Under the pieces are notes generated by a model. The model saw only the letters and a program-made list of their open reading frames with translations, was not told where the DNA came from and did not search any database. A stretch of DNA of 64,000 nucleotides from Bacillota bacterium. Lineage in GTDB: Bacteria; Bacillota; Dehalobacteriia; UBA4068; UBA4997. Shown here piece by piece: positions 1 to 10,684 of this stretch (its first letter is position 1; each line of letters opens with the position of its first letter). The stretch spans positions 153,461 through 217,460 of the forward strand of contig JAETNY010000003.1 in assembly GCA_021771915.1 (NCBI GenBank). The letters run 5' to 3'. Both the position numbers and the translations under genes were made by a program.

Positions 1-92
1 TCGGCCTGAATACCAGCACCGCCGGAACAATCAGAACCGGCAATCGTCAACACCTTTTTCGGCTCATAACAGCCGGCTTCCATATTTTGCAT
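1..92 (-). CDS. thiD: Hydroxymethylpyrimidine/phosphomethylpyrimidine kinase, N-terminal part
   Basis: Only the first 30 codons are inside the window; the gene runs off the left edge. The visible peptide contains VLTIAGSDCSGGAGIQA, the N-terminal substrate and nucleotide binding signature of the ThiD/PdxK ribokinase family, which phosphorylates HMP and HMP-P in thiamine synthesis. The ATG at 92 follows GGGGAGGG with 7 nt spacing; a second in-frame ATG lies three codons later. A PdxK-type pyridoxine kinase of the same fold cannot be excluded from this fragment. Confidence 0.8.
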   Translation of the reverse strand, partial: MQNMEAGCYEPKKVLTIAGSDCSGGAGIQA

Positions 93-157
93 TTTGCAAC
101 CCTCCCCGGCCTGGCTCAATCATCAGGCCAAGACCATTTATCTTATAATTCCTGCTT

Positions 158-186
158 ATTATAGCACGCCAGCCTCTTTTTGTAAA
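158..186 (-). promoter_or_regulatory. SigA-type promoter for thiD
   Basis: On the minus strand TTTACA (186-181) and TATAAT (163-158) are separated by exactly 17 nt. Transcription would start near 151, about 60 nt before the thiD start codon. Confidence 0.6.
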
Positions 187-196
187 TGGCCCACGC

Positions 197-1261
<1,065 letters not shown>

Positions 1262-1522
1262 ATGTCAATCGCTGTTTTATATGCTGCGGCGCTGGCAGCG
1301 GCTTTAATGCTGCTGCTCTCCCTTTTCGGCAAAAGCTTCAGCCAAAGCCTGGGCGTGGTGGCCGGCAATTTTATCTCCGGTTTCGGCGCGTTGGCTCTGA
1401 TTAACTGGCTGGCACCGTCTTTTGGCTTTTATCTGCCGATAAACCCCGTCACATTACTGGCCGGCGGCTGTCTTGGTCTGCCCGGCACGGCGCTGGCGGC
1501 GGCGCTGCAAACACTGGCTTAA
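1262..1522 (+). CDS. bofA: Pro-sigmaK processing inhibitor BofA family protein
   Basis: An 86-aa hydrophobic protein with two membrane segments (about 3-25 and 30-55) and the C-terminal signature INPVTLLAGGCLGLPG that marks the BofA family. In Bacillus subtilis BofA sits in the outer forespore membrane with SpoIVFA and holds the SpoIVFB protease inactive until late in sporulation. The start has a strong AAGGAGGT 9 nt upstream. It lies about 100 nt before nifJ on the same strand. The link with sporulation is family knowledge; no spoIVF gene is in this window. Confidence 0.88.
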   Translation: MSIAVLYAAALAAALMLLLSLFGKSFSQSLGVVAGNFISGFGALALINWLAPSFGFYLPINPVTLLAGGCLGLPGTALAAALQTLA

Positions 1523-1620
1523 ATTAAGTTTTCAAAACATTTTAACATACTATATTTTTTTGTTTTATTATTATTTTTTGGCATTGGCCAAAGGTTAAAA
1601 AAAGAAGGGACTGATTTTAA

Positions 1621-4600
1621 ATGGCAGCAAGCAAACAACAGGCTACCAAACAGCAGGCAACAATGGACGGCAATCAGGCAGCGGCTTATGTGGCCTATGC
1701 ATTCACTGATGTGGCGGCTATCTATCCGATAACCCCGTCGTCAACCATGGCGGAATATGTGGACGAATGGCAGGCCGCTGGACGTAAAAATATTTTTGGA
1801 CAAACCGTTTCTATCACGGAAATGCAGTCAGAGGGCGGCGCGGCCGGCGCATTGCATGGCGCTTTGGCCGCCGGCGCGCTGGGTTCCACATTCACAGCCT
1901 CTCAGGGGTTGCTGTTGATGATACCCAATATGTATAAAATTGCCGGCGAACTGCTGCCCGGCGTTATGCATGTTTCCGCCCGAACTCTGGCCGGCCACAC
2001 CTTAAGCATTTTTGGCGACCACAGCGATATCATGGCCTGCACCCAAACCGGCTTTGCCATGCTTTGCTCCGCCAATGTGCAGGAGGCCATGGATTTGGCC
2101 GCTGTGGCGCATCTGGCTGCTATTAAAGGCAGTCTACCTTTCCTGCATTTCTTTGACGGTTTCCGCACCTCGCATGAACAGCAGAAAATCGAAATTTGGG
2201 ATTATAAAGAACTGGCGGCCATGCTCGACTGGGACGCGGTGCAGAAGTTCCGCGCCCGGGCGCTCAATCCAGAACACCCCGTTATCCGCGGCACCGCCCA
2301 GAACCCGGATATTTACTTCCAGGCCAGAGAAGCCGCCAACAGCTATCATCAGGAACTGCCGGCAATCGTGGCCGATTATATGCAGCAGGTAAGCGAGCGC
2401 ACCGGCCGCAGCTATCACCCCTTTGATTATTACGGCGCGCCCGATGCTACCGACGTTATTGTAGCCATGGGCTCCATTAGCGAGGTTGCTTATCAGGCGG
2501 TTGATTACCTGCGTGCGCAGGGACGCAAGGTTGGCTTCCTACAGGTTCGCCTGTTCCGTCCCTTTGTACCGGAATACATGTTCGCCGTACTGCCTCAGAC
2601 CGTGCAACGTCTGGCGGTGTTAGACCGCGTTAAGGTTCCGGGCAGCGCCACTCCGCTGCATCAGGACGTTTTAACCGCCTTTTATGAAGCCGGCCGACAG
2701 TTGGAAATTATCGGCGGTCGTTATGGTCTGGCTTCCAAGGATACTGTACCGGCAGATATTGTGGGCGTGTTCAACAATCTGGCCGCGCCGGTGAGCGAAC
2801 GCAAAAACAACTTCACCGTATCAATTAATGATGACGTTTACCATACATCTGTTAATCCGGAGCCGGACATGCCTGATATGCTGCCGGAGGGTACAATTCA
2901 GTGCAAATTCTGGGGTTTGGGCTCCGACGGCACTGTGGGCGCTAACAAACAGGCTGTGGCAATTATTAATGATGAAACCGAACTTAACGCGCAGGCTTAT
3001 TTCTCTTATGACAGCAAAAAATCAGGCGGCATCACCATTTCCCACCTGCGTTTTGGTCAGGCCAAGATTAAAGCCCCCTATTTAATCCGTCAGGCCGATT
3101 TTGTTTCCTGTTCCAACGCTTCTTATGTTAACACATATGATTTGCTGGAGGGCTTAAAGCCCGGCGGCACATTCCTGCTGAACTGCAAATGGCAGGACGC
3201 TGAACTGGAACAGGAACTGCCGGCGGCCATGAAGCGTTATATTGCAGCCAACAACATCAAATTTTATACCATTGACGCCCTGAGCATTGCGCAGGAGTTG
3301 GGGCTTGGCAAACGAACCAACATGATTATGCAAAGCGCTTTCTTTAAGCTTGCCAATATTATCCCGGTAGAAAAGGCGGTTGCCGCGCTGGACGCCAGCA
3401 TTGAGCATGCTTATGGCCGCAAGGGACAGAATGTGGTTGACATGAACAAAAAGGCCGTAACCGCCGGTCTGGAGCGTCTGCACCAGGTTGCGGTACCGCA
3501 AAGCTGGCAACAGGCAGAAACCACAGCAGCCGACGCCGAACAGGCTGAAAGACCGGAATTTGCCCGGAAACTTTTAGACCCCATCAATGCCCAGCAGGGC
3601 GACAAACTGCCCGTCAGCGCCTTTATGGATATGCCGGACGGCACTTTCCCCACCGGCACGGCCAAGCTGGAAAAACGCGGCGTGGCGCCTTTTGTACCGG
3701 AATGGCTGCCGGAAAATTGTATTCAGTGCAACCGCTGCGCGATGGTCTGCCCACACGCCTCTATCCGCCCCATTCTGCTGACCGAGGAAGAAAAAGCCAA
3801 TGCTCCGGCCGAATTTATCAGCAAAAAAGCTATCGGCAAGGGTTTGGAGGGTCTGGATGTTCGTTTGCAGGTCAGCCCACTGGATTGTCAGGGCTGCTCC
3901 CTCTGCGCCGAGATTTGCCCTGCCAAACAGAAAGCACTGAAAATGGTGGAATTAGACCACAACTCACCGGACGTGGCCAACTGGGAATACGCCATGACGG
4001 TCAGCAGCAAAGATGACCGTATTCCGGCCGATAATGTGAAAAATGTTCAGCTGCGCCAGCCTTATCTGGAGTTCTCCGGCGCTTGTGCCGGCTGTGGTGA
4101 AACGCCATATGCCAAGCTGGTTACGCAAATGTTCGGCGAACGCATGATTATCGCCAACGCCACCGGCTGCTCCTCAATCTGGGGCGCTTCTGCACCGGCC
4201 ATGCCTTATACCACCAACGCCAAGGGTCAGGGTCCGGCCTGGGCCAACAGCCTGTTTGAGGATAACGCCGAATATGGTCTGGGTATGGCGCTGGCCGTTA
4301 AACAACAGCGCGAGCGTCTGACACGAACCATTGAACAAGCCTTACAGACGGAGCAGGAACCCCAACTGACTGCCGCCCTGAAAAACTGGCTGGACAAACA
4401 GGAAGATGTGCAGGGCAGCCAGCAAGCCGCGGACGAACTTCTGCCCCTGCTGGAAAACAGCAACAACGCCCTTCTGCAAAGCATTTATGCCCAAAAAGAT
4501 TATTTAAGCAAAAAATCTATCTGGATTTTCGGCGGCGATGGCTGGGCCTATGATATTGGTTATGGCGGCTTAGACCATGTGCTGGCTAGCGGCGAGAATG

Positions 4601-5163
4601 TTAACGTGCTGGTTTTCGACACCGAGGTTTACTCCAACACCGGCGGCCAGAGTTCCAAATCCACGCCGACTTCTGCCATTGCCAAATTCTCGGTGACCGG
4701 CAAAAAGACGAAAAAGAAAGACTTGGGCATGATGGCTATGTCTTATGGCTATGTTTATGTGGCGCAGATTGCCATGGGCGCAGATATGAACCAGACATTG
4801 AAAGCGCTGCGTGAGGCCGAAGCTTATGACGGCCCCTCGCTGGTAATTGCATACAGCCATTGCATTAACCATGGCATTAAAGCTGGTATGAATAAAGGTC
4901 TGGAAGAACAGGCACGTGCTGTTCAGTCTGGTTACTGGCATTTATACCGCTACAATCCGGCTTTGCGCGATACAGACAAAAACCCCTTTGTTCTGGACAG
5001 CAAAGCGCCCACCGCTGACCTGCGCGAGTTCCTGCTTGGTGAAGTGCGCTATGACAGCCTGTTCAAAATTGACCCTGAACATGCCGAGCAGCTTTTTGCC
5101 AAAACAGCCAAAGACGCGCAGGAGCGTTATGAGAGTTATAAACGTCTGGCCGAACAACAGTAA
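1621..5163 (+). CDS. nifJ: Pyruvate:ferredoxin (flavodoxin) oxidoreductase
   Basis: A full-length 1180-aa single-chain PFOR that oxidises pyruvate with CoA to acetyl-CoA and CO2 and passes electrons to ferredoxin or flavodoxin. Seen in order: the N-terminal pyruvate-binding domain (IYPITPSSTMAE), two ferredoxin-type 4Fe-4S motifs (CIQCNRCAMVCPH and CQGCSLCAEICP, about residues 700-765), the proximal cluster motif CAGCGETPY, and the thiamine diphosphate motif GDGWAYDIGYGG with SNTGGQSS. It is the central fermentative enzyme here. An AAGAAGGGA site precedes the ATG. A flavodoxin gene at 55930 could encode one acceptor. Confidence 0.98.
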   Translation: MAASKQQATKQQATMDGNQAAAYVAYAFTDVAAIYPITPSSTMAEYVDEWQAAGRKNIFGQTVSITEMQSEGGAAGALHGALAAGALGSTFTASQGLLLMIPNMYKIAGELLPGVMHVSARTLAGHTLSIFGDHSDIMACTQTGFAMLCSANVQEAMDLAAVAHLAAIKGSLPFLHFFDGFRTSHEQQKIEIWDYKELAAMLDWDAVQKFRARALNPEHPVIRGTAQNPDIYFQAREAANSYHQELPAIVADYMQQVSERTGRSYHPFDYYGAPDATDVIVAMGSISEVAYQAVDYLRAQGRKVGFLQVRLFRPFVPEYMFAVLPQTVQRLAVLDRVKVPGSATPLHQDVLTAFYEAGRQLEIIGGRYGLASKDTVPADIVGVFNNLAAPVSERKNNFTVSINDDVYHTSVNPEPDMPDMLPEGTIQCKFWGLGSDGTVGANKQAVAIINDETELNAQAYFSYDSKKSGGITISHLRFGQAKIKAPYLIRQADFVSCSNASYVNTYDLLEGLKPGGTFLLNCKWQDAELEQELPAAMKRYIAANNIKFYTIDALSIAQELGLGKRTNMIMQSAFFKLANIIPVEKAVAALDASIEHAYGRKGQNVVDMNKKAVTAGLERLHQVAVPQSWQQAETTAADAEQAERPEFARKLLDPINAQQGDKLPVSAFMDMPDGTFPTGTAKLEKRGVAPFVPEWLPENCIQCNRCAMVCPHASIRPILLTEEEKANAPAEFISKKAIGKGLEGLDVRLQVSPLDCQGCSLCAEICPAKQKALKMVELDHNSPDVANWEYAMTVSSKDDRIPADNVKNVQLRQPYLEFSGACAGCGETPYAKLVTQMFGERMIIANATGCSSIWGASAPAMPYTTNAKGQGPAWANSLFEDNAEYGLGMALAVKQQRERLTRTIEQALQTEQEPQLTAALKNWLDKQEDVQGSQQAADELLPLLENSNNALLQSIYAQKDYLSKKSIWIFGGDGWAYDIGYGGLDHVLASGENVNVLVFDTEVYSNTGGQSSKSTPTSAIAKFSVTGKKTKKKDLGMMAMSYGYVYVAQIAMGADMNQTLKALREAEAYDGPSLVIAYSHCINHGIKAGMNKGLEEQARAVQSGYWHLYRYNPALRDTDKNPFVLDSKAPTADLREFLLGEVRYDSLFKIDPEHAEQLFAKTAKDAQERYESYKRLAEQQ

Positions 5164-5240
5164 AATGCAGTCTTTATGATGATTTAACTGTCAAAGTTGC
5201 CGATATATTTTATCGGGTTAAATAAAATTGCAGAAAGCAA

Positions 5241-5273
5241 AAGCACTCTGAAAATTTTCAGAGTGCTTTTTTT
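5241..5273 (+). terminator. Terminator of nifJ, probably bidirectional
   Basis: The arms AAGCACTCTGA and TCAGAGTGCTT form a near-continuous self-complementary stem followed by a T run. It lies between the convergent nifJ and rlmH and could serve both strands. A second small hairpin (ATAAGCAA/TTGCTTAT, 5282-5302) follows. Confidence 0.8.
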
Positions 5274-5311
5274 GAAAGTTTATAAGCAACTGCATTGCTT
5301 ATGGGTTTTTA

Positions 5312-5800
5312 TCATTTATGATATGGTTCGTTGCGATTAATCTTAACCGCCCGATAAATCTGCTCACATAATATCAGACGCATCAGCTGATGCGGAAAGG
5401 TGGCAGGACCAAAGGAAAGTTGGAAATCTGCCCGCGCCAACAATGCTGGCGCAAGCCCATAGGAACCGCCGATTACAAAAACCAACTCTCTATGACCGCC
5501 AAAACTCCATTCCGCCATTTTAGCGGCCAGCTGCGGAGAGGACAACTGCCGCCCGTTAATAGCCAGCGCCACCACCAAAGCCTCCGCCGTGTTGGCCGGC
5601 AGTTGCGCCAGCAGTTTCTCCCCCTCTTTTGCCACCAACTGCTCCAGCTGTGCAGCCGAAGCATTGTTGGGAGCCGGCAAATCACGCACTTCCTGCACGG
5701 TTACCGGAAAAACCGGACGCAGACGCTTTAAATACTCTTGAATACCAGCGGTAAAATATGGCTCCTTAACACTGCCTACCGCCAAAATACGACACTGCAT
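5312..5800 (-). CDS. rlmH: 23S rRNA (pseudouridine1915-N3)-methyltransferase RlmH
   Basis: A 162-aa SPOUT-class methyltransferase of normal family length. It methylates pseudouridine 1915 in helix 69 of 23S rRNA. The SAM-binding knot is visible as FVIGGSYGL, followed by LSFGPATFPHQLMR and the conserved C-terminal tail ending in NEPYHK. The start codon overlaps the stop codon of the upstream htrA-type gene by one base, so the two are translationally coupled. The htrA-rlmH neighbourhood is common in Bacillota (the walK region). Confidence 0.97.
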   Translation of the reverse strand: MQCRILAVGSVKEPYFTAGIQEYLKRLRPVFPVTVQEVRDLPAPNNASAAQLEQLVAKEGEKLLAQLPANTAEALVVALAINGRQLSSPQLAAKMAEWSFGGHRELVFVIGGSYGLAPALLARADFQLSFGPATFPHQLMRLILCEQIYRAVKINRNEPYHK

Positions 5801-7026
5801 CAGTTTTCCAACTCCTGCAAGGTAACCTCAAAATCCAGCGTTTCCTGTCCGCGTACCACGCTAACCTTAACGGTATCGCCAATTTCATGCTCAAAGATAA
5901 TAGTTTGCAACTCTGAATAACCCTCAACTTCCTGGTTGTCCAGCGCCACAATAACATCATAATCTTTCATGCCGGCCTCTGCCGCCGCGCCGCCGGAAGT
6001 CGGAACTATCACCACGCCGCTTTCTGTGGCAATATCATTATAATAGGCCAGCTGCGGCGTCATATTGCAGACAATACCAACCCCCAGCGCCGGGCGTATT
6101 ACCTTGCCCTGCTCAATCAGTTGCTTACAAATATCCAGCACATCATTGCTGGGAATAGCAAAGCCCATGCCTTCATAACCCGTCATGCTGATTTTTATGG
6201 TATTAATACCAATAACCTCACCACGCGCATTACAAAGCGCGCCGCCGCTATTGCCGGGATTAATGGCCGCGTCCGTCTGCACAACTTTCAAAACCGTGCC
6301 GTCAGAGGTGGAAATGGAGCGGTCCAAACCGCTGATTACGCCCTGGGTCAGAGAATTGGTAAAATTCTCACCGCCCGGATTGCCGATAGCAATGGCGGTT
6401 TCACCCACCACCAGCTTATCAGAGTCGCCAAAGGTGGCTACTGTCAACTCGGATTCCGGCTCAATCTTAATTACCGCCAAATCTGTGCGCTCGTCCCGGC
6501 CAATAACCTCGGCCAGATAAGACGTACCATCAAACAGCGTCACGCTTAAGCGCTCCGCCCCCTCAACCACATGATTATTGGTGATGATATAACCCTCAGC
6601 CGAATAAATTACGCCACTGCCAGTGCTGGCCACCACTTCCTGCTCCTGAGAGCCGAAAGAGCGCCCCCAACCATAATAGCCAAAAGAACGCATATTTTGA
6701 ATGTTACTGATAAACACCACGGCCGGCGACACATTTTTGCCTACGCTGATAGTGGCCTCGTCACGCACACCGTTAAGCACCGGTGTATTATTTATATTTA
6801 AGCCCATTGCTTCCTGATTTTCCAGCTGCTGTTCAGCATTATCGGGCTCATTCTGCGCCGACAGGGAATTATTATTCATCAGTGAACTAAAAACCGCCAC
6901 TGACACAGCCGCACTGATTATCATACAAAGCAGGCAGGCCAAAAGCACCGTCTTAAAACCACCGCCGCGTTTACTGCCATTAGATTTGCCACCATTATTT
7001 TCAAAATCAGCTAAATAATTATCCAT
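5800..7026 (-). CDS. htrA: HtrA/DegP-type serine protease (S1C family), membrane anchored
   Basis: A 408-aa trypsin-like protease with one N-terminal membrane anchor (about 25-47), a catalytic domain and one PDZ domain (about 310-400). The triad is His152 (TNNHVVEG), Asp182 (RTDLAVIKI) and Ser260 (NPGNSGGAL). Such proteins degrade or refold damaged exported proteins outside the membrane. The linker before the protease domain is rich in Asn and Gln. The ATG has AAAGAGGT upstream. It is followed directly by rlmH and preceded by a WalJ-type gene 48 nt away, so the three probably form one operon. Confidence 0.95.
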   Translation of the reverse strand: MDNYLADFENNGGKSNGSKRGGGFKTVLLACLLCMIISAAVSVAVFSSLMNNNSLSAQNEPDNAEQQLENQEAMGLNINNTPVLNGVRDEATISVGKNVSPAVVFISNIQNMRSFGYYGWGRSFGSQEQEVVASTGSGVIYSAEGYIITNNHVVEGAERLSVTLFDGTSYLAEVIGRDERTDLAVIKIEPESELTVATFGDSDKLVVGETAIAIGNPGGENFTNSLTQGVISGLDRSISTSDGTVLKVVQTDAAINPGNSGGALCNARGEVIGINTIKISMTGYEGMGFAIPSNDVLDICKQLIEQGKVIRPALGVGIVCNMTPQLAYYNDIATESGVVIVPTSGGAAAEAGMKDYDVIVALDNQEVEGYSELQTIIFEHEIGDTVKVSVVRGQETLDFEVTLQELEN

Positions 7027-7074
7027 CTTCTTAACACCTCTTTCACATGTTTATTCCAACTGCTGTTTTTCGGC

Positions 7075-7863
7075 TTAAAACTGCCAAACCACAGACTGCC
7101 CCTGCGCCGGCGCCACGCTTAACCATTGTGTCGCCTCATCAGCCGCCACACGATTTTCCAGCACAGTCGCCGCTGCCGCATAGGCCAACTCTGGCGTGTT
7201 ATTGGTTTCGCTCAAATGTGCCAGCATAATTCGACACAAACCGTTGCGCTCCAGATACCAGTCCAAAAGCTGCGCCGCCTGCTCATTGGCCAAATGTCCC
7301 TGCTCGCCGCTAACCCGGCGCTTCAAAACATAAGGATACGGGCCACGCGACAACATTTGCCGGTCATGATTAGACTCCAAAACCAAACCGTCCAGCGGCT
7401 TACTTAATGCGGCCAGCATGCCCCGGGTAACACAGCCAGTGTCGGTAATATAGGCCAGACGCCGTCCCTCGGCCTGCAAAACCAGCCCCACCGGCTGTAC
7501 CGCATCATGCGACGTTTTGCAAAAATCCAACTGAAAATCACCAAGACACAGGTCATAGCTGTAATCTTTCTGCAAATAGTCCGGAACGGCTTCAACCGCT
7601 CCGGGCAGGCTGGCCCAGGTTTTTGGCGTGGCATAAACCGGCAGACCATATTTAAAAGCCAAACGCGCCACACCGTTCACATGGTCGATATGTTCATGCG
7701 TAAGCAAAATAGCCGTCAGGCTTTCCGGCCGCTCACCAACCGCACGCAAGGCCTTTTCCAGCCGGGTAGCAGAAAGGCCGGCGTCAATTAAAAGCTTAGT
7801 TTGACCAGCGCAGGCCAGAGCACAGTTGCCGCTGGAACTGCTGGCCAGTGTAAAAAAGTACAT
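7075..7863 (-). CDS. walJ: MBL-fold metallo-hydrolase, WalJ/YycJ family
   Basis: A 262-aa metallo-beta-lactamase-fold protein. The metal-binding motif HEHIDHVNGV is at about residue 56, and the family N-terminus with SSSSGNCALA is present. WalJ/YycJ proteins are encoded next to walRK, yycH and htrA in many Bacillota and have been linked to coordination of cell division with DNA replication; a 5'-3' exonuclease activity has been reported for family members. The walRK kinase genes are not in this window. Position upstream of htrA supports the assignment. Confidence 0.85.
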   Translation of the reverse strand: MYFFTLASSSSGNCALACAGQTKLLIDAGLSATRLEKALRAVGERPESLTAILLTHEHIDHVNGVARLAFKYGLPVYATPKTWASLPGAVEAVPDYLQKDYSYDLCLGDFQLDFCKTSHDAVQPVGLVLQAEGRRLAYITDTGCVTRGMLAALSKPLDGLVLESNHDRQMLSRGPYPYVLKRRVSGEQGHLANEQAAQLLDWYLERNGLCRIMLAHLSETNNTPELAYAAAATVLENRVAADEATQWLSVAPAQGQSVVWQF

Positions 7864-7981
7864 CTTCTCTTTCCAACTTCCATGCTATAAATATAACAAT
7901 TTTTTATGAAAATTATATGAACATTACCAGAATTTTTTGAAAATTTTTAACATTCCATGTTTATTTTTTCTATCTAATACA

Positions 7982-8013
7982 AATCAGGCAGAGCGTTATC
8001 ACTCTGCCTGATT
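7982..8013 (-). terminator. Hairpin downstream of hppA
   Basis: A perfect 12-bp stem (AATCAGGCAGAG with its complement, 8-nt loop) lies 19 nt after the hppA stop codon. The following minus-strand sequence is only moderately T rich, so it is a probable terminator or 3' stabiliser. Confidence 0.6.
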
Positions 8014-8031
8014 ATATATCGGCCTGTTAAA

Positions 8032-10074
8032 TTACAGGAATAACGGCACAAATACCAGCGCGATAATGGTCATCAATTTAATCAGAATGTTGATGGACGG
8101 GCCGGAAGTATCCTTGAACGGGTCGCCAACCGTATCGCCGTTAACCGCAGCAGCATGCGCGTCAGAGCCTTTGCCGCCATGATTGCCATTTTCAATGTAT
8201 TTTTTAGCATTATCCCAAGCGCCGCCGGCGTTACTCATCATAACAGCCAGCAGGAAACCGGTTACCAGAGAGCCAGCCAACAAGCCGCCCAAAGCTTCAG
8301 CGCCCAGCACCAAACCAACAAACAAAGGAGCCAGAACAGCCAAAACAGCCGGCAGAACCATCTCACGCAGAGCCGCAGTGGTAGAAATATCAACGCAGCG
8401 TGCATAATCCGGCTTGGAAGTACCCTCCATCAAACCGGGAATTTCCCGGAACTGACGACGAACCTCGGTAATCATATGAGAAGCGGAACGGCCAACTGCG
8501 CTCATGGTCATAGCAGAGAACAGGAAAGGCAGCATACCGCCAATAAACAGACCAATAACAACCATCGGGTTCATAATATCAATGTTGGTAACCCCGGCTG
8601 CCTGTGTATAAGCAGAGAACAGAGCCAAAGCAGTCAGCGCCGCGGAGCCGATAGCAAAGCCTTTGCCGATAGCAGCAGTGGTGTTGCCCACAGCGTCCAG
8701 ATTATCAGTAATCTCACGCACATTATGCTCCAAACCAGCCATCTCGGCAATACCGCCGGCGTTATCGGAAATCGGTCCATAAGCGTCAACCGCAACTACG
8801 ATACCGGTTGTGGAAAGCATACCAACCGCAGCTATGGCAATGCCGTACAGACCGGCAAAATAGTAAGCCGCAAAAATGCCGCAGCAGATAACAATAATCG
8901 GCAGCGCGGTAGAAGTCATACCAGTAGCAATACCGGAAATGATGTTGGTTGCCGTACCGGTTTCACAGGAAGCAGCGATATCTTTAACCGGTTTATATTC
9001 AGCAGAAGTATAATATTCGGTAATTTTACCAATCAGGGTGCCAGCCACCAAACCGGCCACGCTGGCGATAAATACGCCAATGTTGGTATAACGGCCGTCC
9101 AGGAAAGTTTCCGGCAGCACAAATTTACAAATAACAAAGGTACCAATAATTGACAGGATAGTAGCTACATACGTACCGGTATCCAACGCTTTCTGCGGAT
9201 TTTTGCCCTCGCCGGTGCGTACAAAGAAAGTACCGGCAATACTGGACAAAATACCCCAGGCCGCCAGCAGCAGCGGAACAATTACGCCCTCGCCGTTAGC
9301 GCCAATCGCCAGAGAAGCGCCCAGCGCAATGGCTGCAATAACAGATCCAACATAAGACTCAAACAAGTCAGAACCCATACCAGCAACGTCGCCCACGTTA
9401 TCGCCCACGTTATCAGCGATAACAGCCGGGTTACGAGGGTCGTCCTCCGGAATACCGGCCTCAACCTTACCAACCAGGTCAGCGCCAACGTCGGCAGCCT
9501 TGGTATAAATACCGCCGCCCACACGGCCAAACAGAGCCACAGAAGATGCGCCCAGGGAGAAGCCGTTGATGATAGCAGACTGACCAGGGAAAATTACAAT
9601 GATAATGCCCAGGCCCAACAGACCCAGACCAACCACGCTCATGCCCATTACGGCGCCGCCGGAAAAAGCTACGCCAAGGGCTTTGTTCAAACCGCTTTCA
9701 CGCGCCGCATTTGCTGTGCGTGCATTAGCTTTGGTAGCAATGCGCATACCAATATTACCGGCCAAAATTGAGCAAACAGCACCAGCCACAAAAGGCACAA
9801 CCGTCATCGGGTTCAGGCCGCCCTCTGTGCCGCCGGTCACCATGCCGGCAACCACAATTACCACGGCCATCGCGGCCACAAAGATAATCAATGTTTTATA
9901 CTGCCGGCTCAAAAACGCCATGGCGCCCTCATGAATAGACCCCATAATTTCGGTCATTTTCTCATTGCCCGGCGCAACCGTGGTTACTCTTTTGGCCAGA
10001 ACAACGGCAAACAGCAACGCCAGAACACCGGCCGCAGCTGCAATTATAGGAGCCATTGAATTCAAGTCATTCAT
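8032..10074 (-). CDS. hppA: Membrane-bound cation-pumping pyrophosphatase, K+-dependent type
   Basis: A 680-aa integral membrane protein with about 16 hydrophobic segments. It couples hydrolysis of pyrophosphate to Na+ or H+ export. The substrate site is intact: [20 protein letters not shown] and [17 protein letters not shown]. The loop [16 protein letters not shown] has Ala and Gly at the two positions that distinguish K+-dependent enzymes from K+-independent ones (Lys and Thr). Whether it moves Na+ or H+ cannot be read safely. It recovers energy from biosynthetic pyrophosphate, which suits a fermenter. secG lies about 130 nt upstream. Confidence 0.96.
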   Translation of the reverse strand: MNDLNSMAPIIAAAAGVLALLFAVVLAKRVTTVAPGNEKMTEIMGSIHEGAMAFLSRQYKTLIIFVAAMAVVIVVAGMVTGGTEGGLNPMTVVPFVAGAVCSILAGNIGMRIATKANARTANAARESGLNKALGVAFSGGAVMGMSVVGLGLLGLGIIIVIFPGQSAIINGFSLGASSVALFGRVGGGIYTKAADVGADLVGKVEAGIPEDDPRNPAVIADNVGDNVGDVAGMGSDLFESYVGSVIAAIALGASLAIGANGEGVIVPLLLAAWGILSSIAGTFFVRTGEGKNPQKALDTGTYVATILSIIGTFVICKFVLPETFLDGRYTNIGVFIASVAGLVAGTLIGKITEYYTSAEYKPVKDIAASCETGTATNIISGIATGMTSTALPIIVICCGIFAAYYFAGLYGIAIAAVGMLSTTGIVVAVDAYGPISDNAGGIAEMAGLEHNVREITDNLDAVGNTTAAIGKGFAIGSAALTALALFSAYTQAAGVTNIDIMNPMVVIGLFIGGMLPFLFSAMTMSAVGRSASHMITEVRRQFREIPGLMEGTSKPDYARCVDISTTAALREMVLPAVLAVLAPLFVGLVLGAEALGGLLAGSLVTGFLLAVMMSNAGGAWDNAKKYIENGNHGGKGSDAHAAAVNGDTVGDPFKDTSGPSINILIKLMTIIALVFVPLFL

Positions 10075-10205
10075 AGTTCTTTACTTATCCTCCGTTCTTT
10101 CTAATAAAAATCTTTATTAATTAAAATTTTTTTACTGATTAAATTTCTGCATATAACCTATGCAAATATTACAAAATCCTGCCAAAACTAACAATCATGA
10201 CCAGC

Positions 10206-10427
10206 TTAAAACATGGCCAGCAGCAAAGTCAGCAGCAAAAACAGTGCTGACGCCGCAATGGAGCATTTAGTCAGCAACTCGTCCATGCCCTTTTTCTTAC
10301 CAAAAAAGGTTTCCGCACCGCCGGCGATAGAACCAGAAAGGCCGGCGCTTTTGCTGGATTGCAGCAAAACGCTGATAATCAGGGCAATGGCGCAAAGCAT
10401 TTGCAAAATCGTTAATACCAATGTCAT
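10206..10427 (-). CDS. secG: Preprotein translocase subunit SecG
   Basis: A 73-aa protein with two membrane segments (about 3-22 and 48-70) and the SecG linker with SSKSAGLSGSIAGGAETFFGKKK in between (given here only as a family pattern). SecG stabilises the SecYEG channel during ATP-driven export. The ATG at 10427 has GGAGGT 7 nt upstream; an ATG five codons earlier would lie inside that site, so it is rejected. Confidence 0.93.
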   Translation of the reverse strand: MTLVLTILQMLCAIALIISVLLQSSKSAGLSGSIAGGAETFFGKKKGMDELLTKCSIAASALFLLLTLLLAMF

Positions 10428-10612
10428 TGTTTTCACCTCCATTTGAGTCAGCTTTATTAATTAAAAAGTTATTTCATAATAGAATAACGACAAAAAACAC
10501 CAAACCTCTTACGATATTGGACGTCTATCTTCAGCTTGATATTATGGTGCATTATATTTTAGCATATTTTACAGCAATTCGCAAGGTATTTTAACAACTT
10601 ATTCCAAATTTT

Positions 10613-10642
10613 TTGTAGACGTGGCCAATATTTTGTGATAAT
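10613..10642 (+). promoter_or_regulatory. Possible promoter for the 407-aa gene
   Basis: TTGTAG, 17 nt, TGATAA (or GATAAT one base on), about 43 nt before the start codon and preceded by a very AT-rich tract. Both hexamers deviate from consensus. Confidence 0.4.
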
Positions 10643-10684
10643 ATTTATTATATAAATTTTATTATAAAACAAAGGAGCATAATT

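Noticed and set aside
8155..9153. 332-codon open frame on plus strand
   Set aside because: Wholly antisense to hppA; the product is low-complexity Asn/Ser/His-rich sequence with no ribosome site, a shadow of the alanine- and glycine-rich pyrophosphatase.
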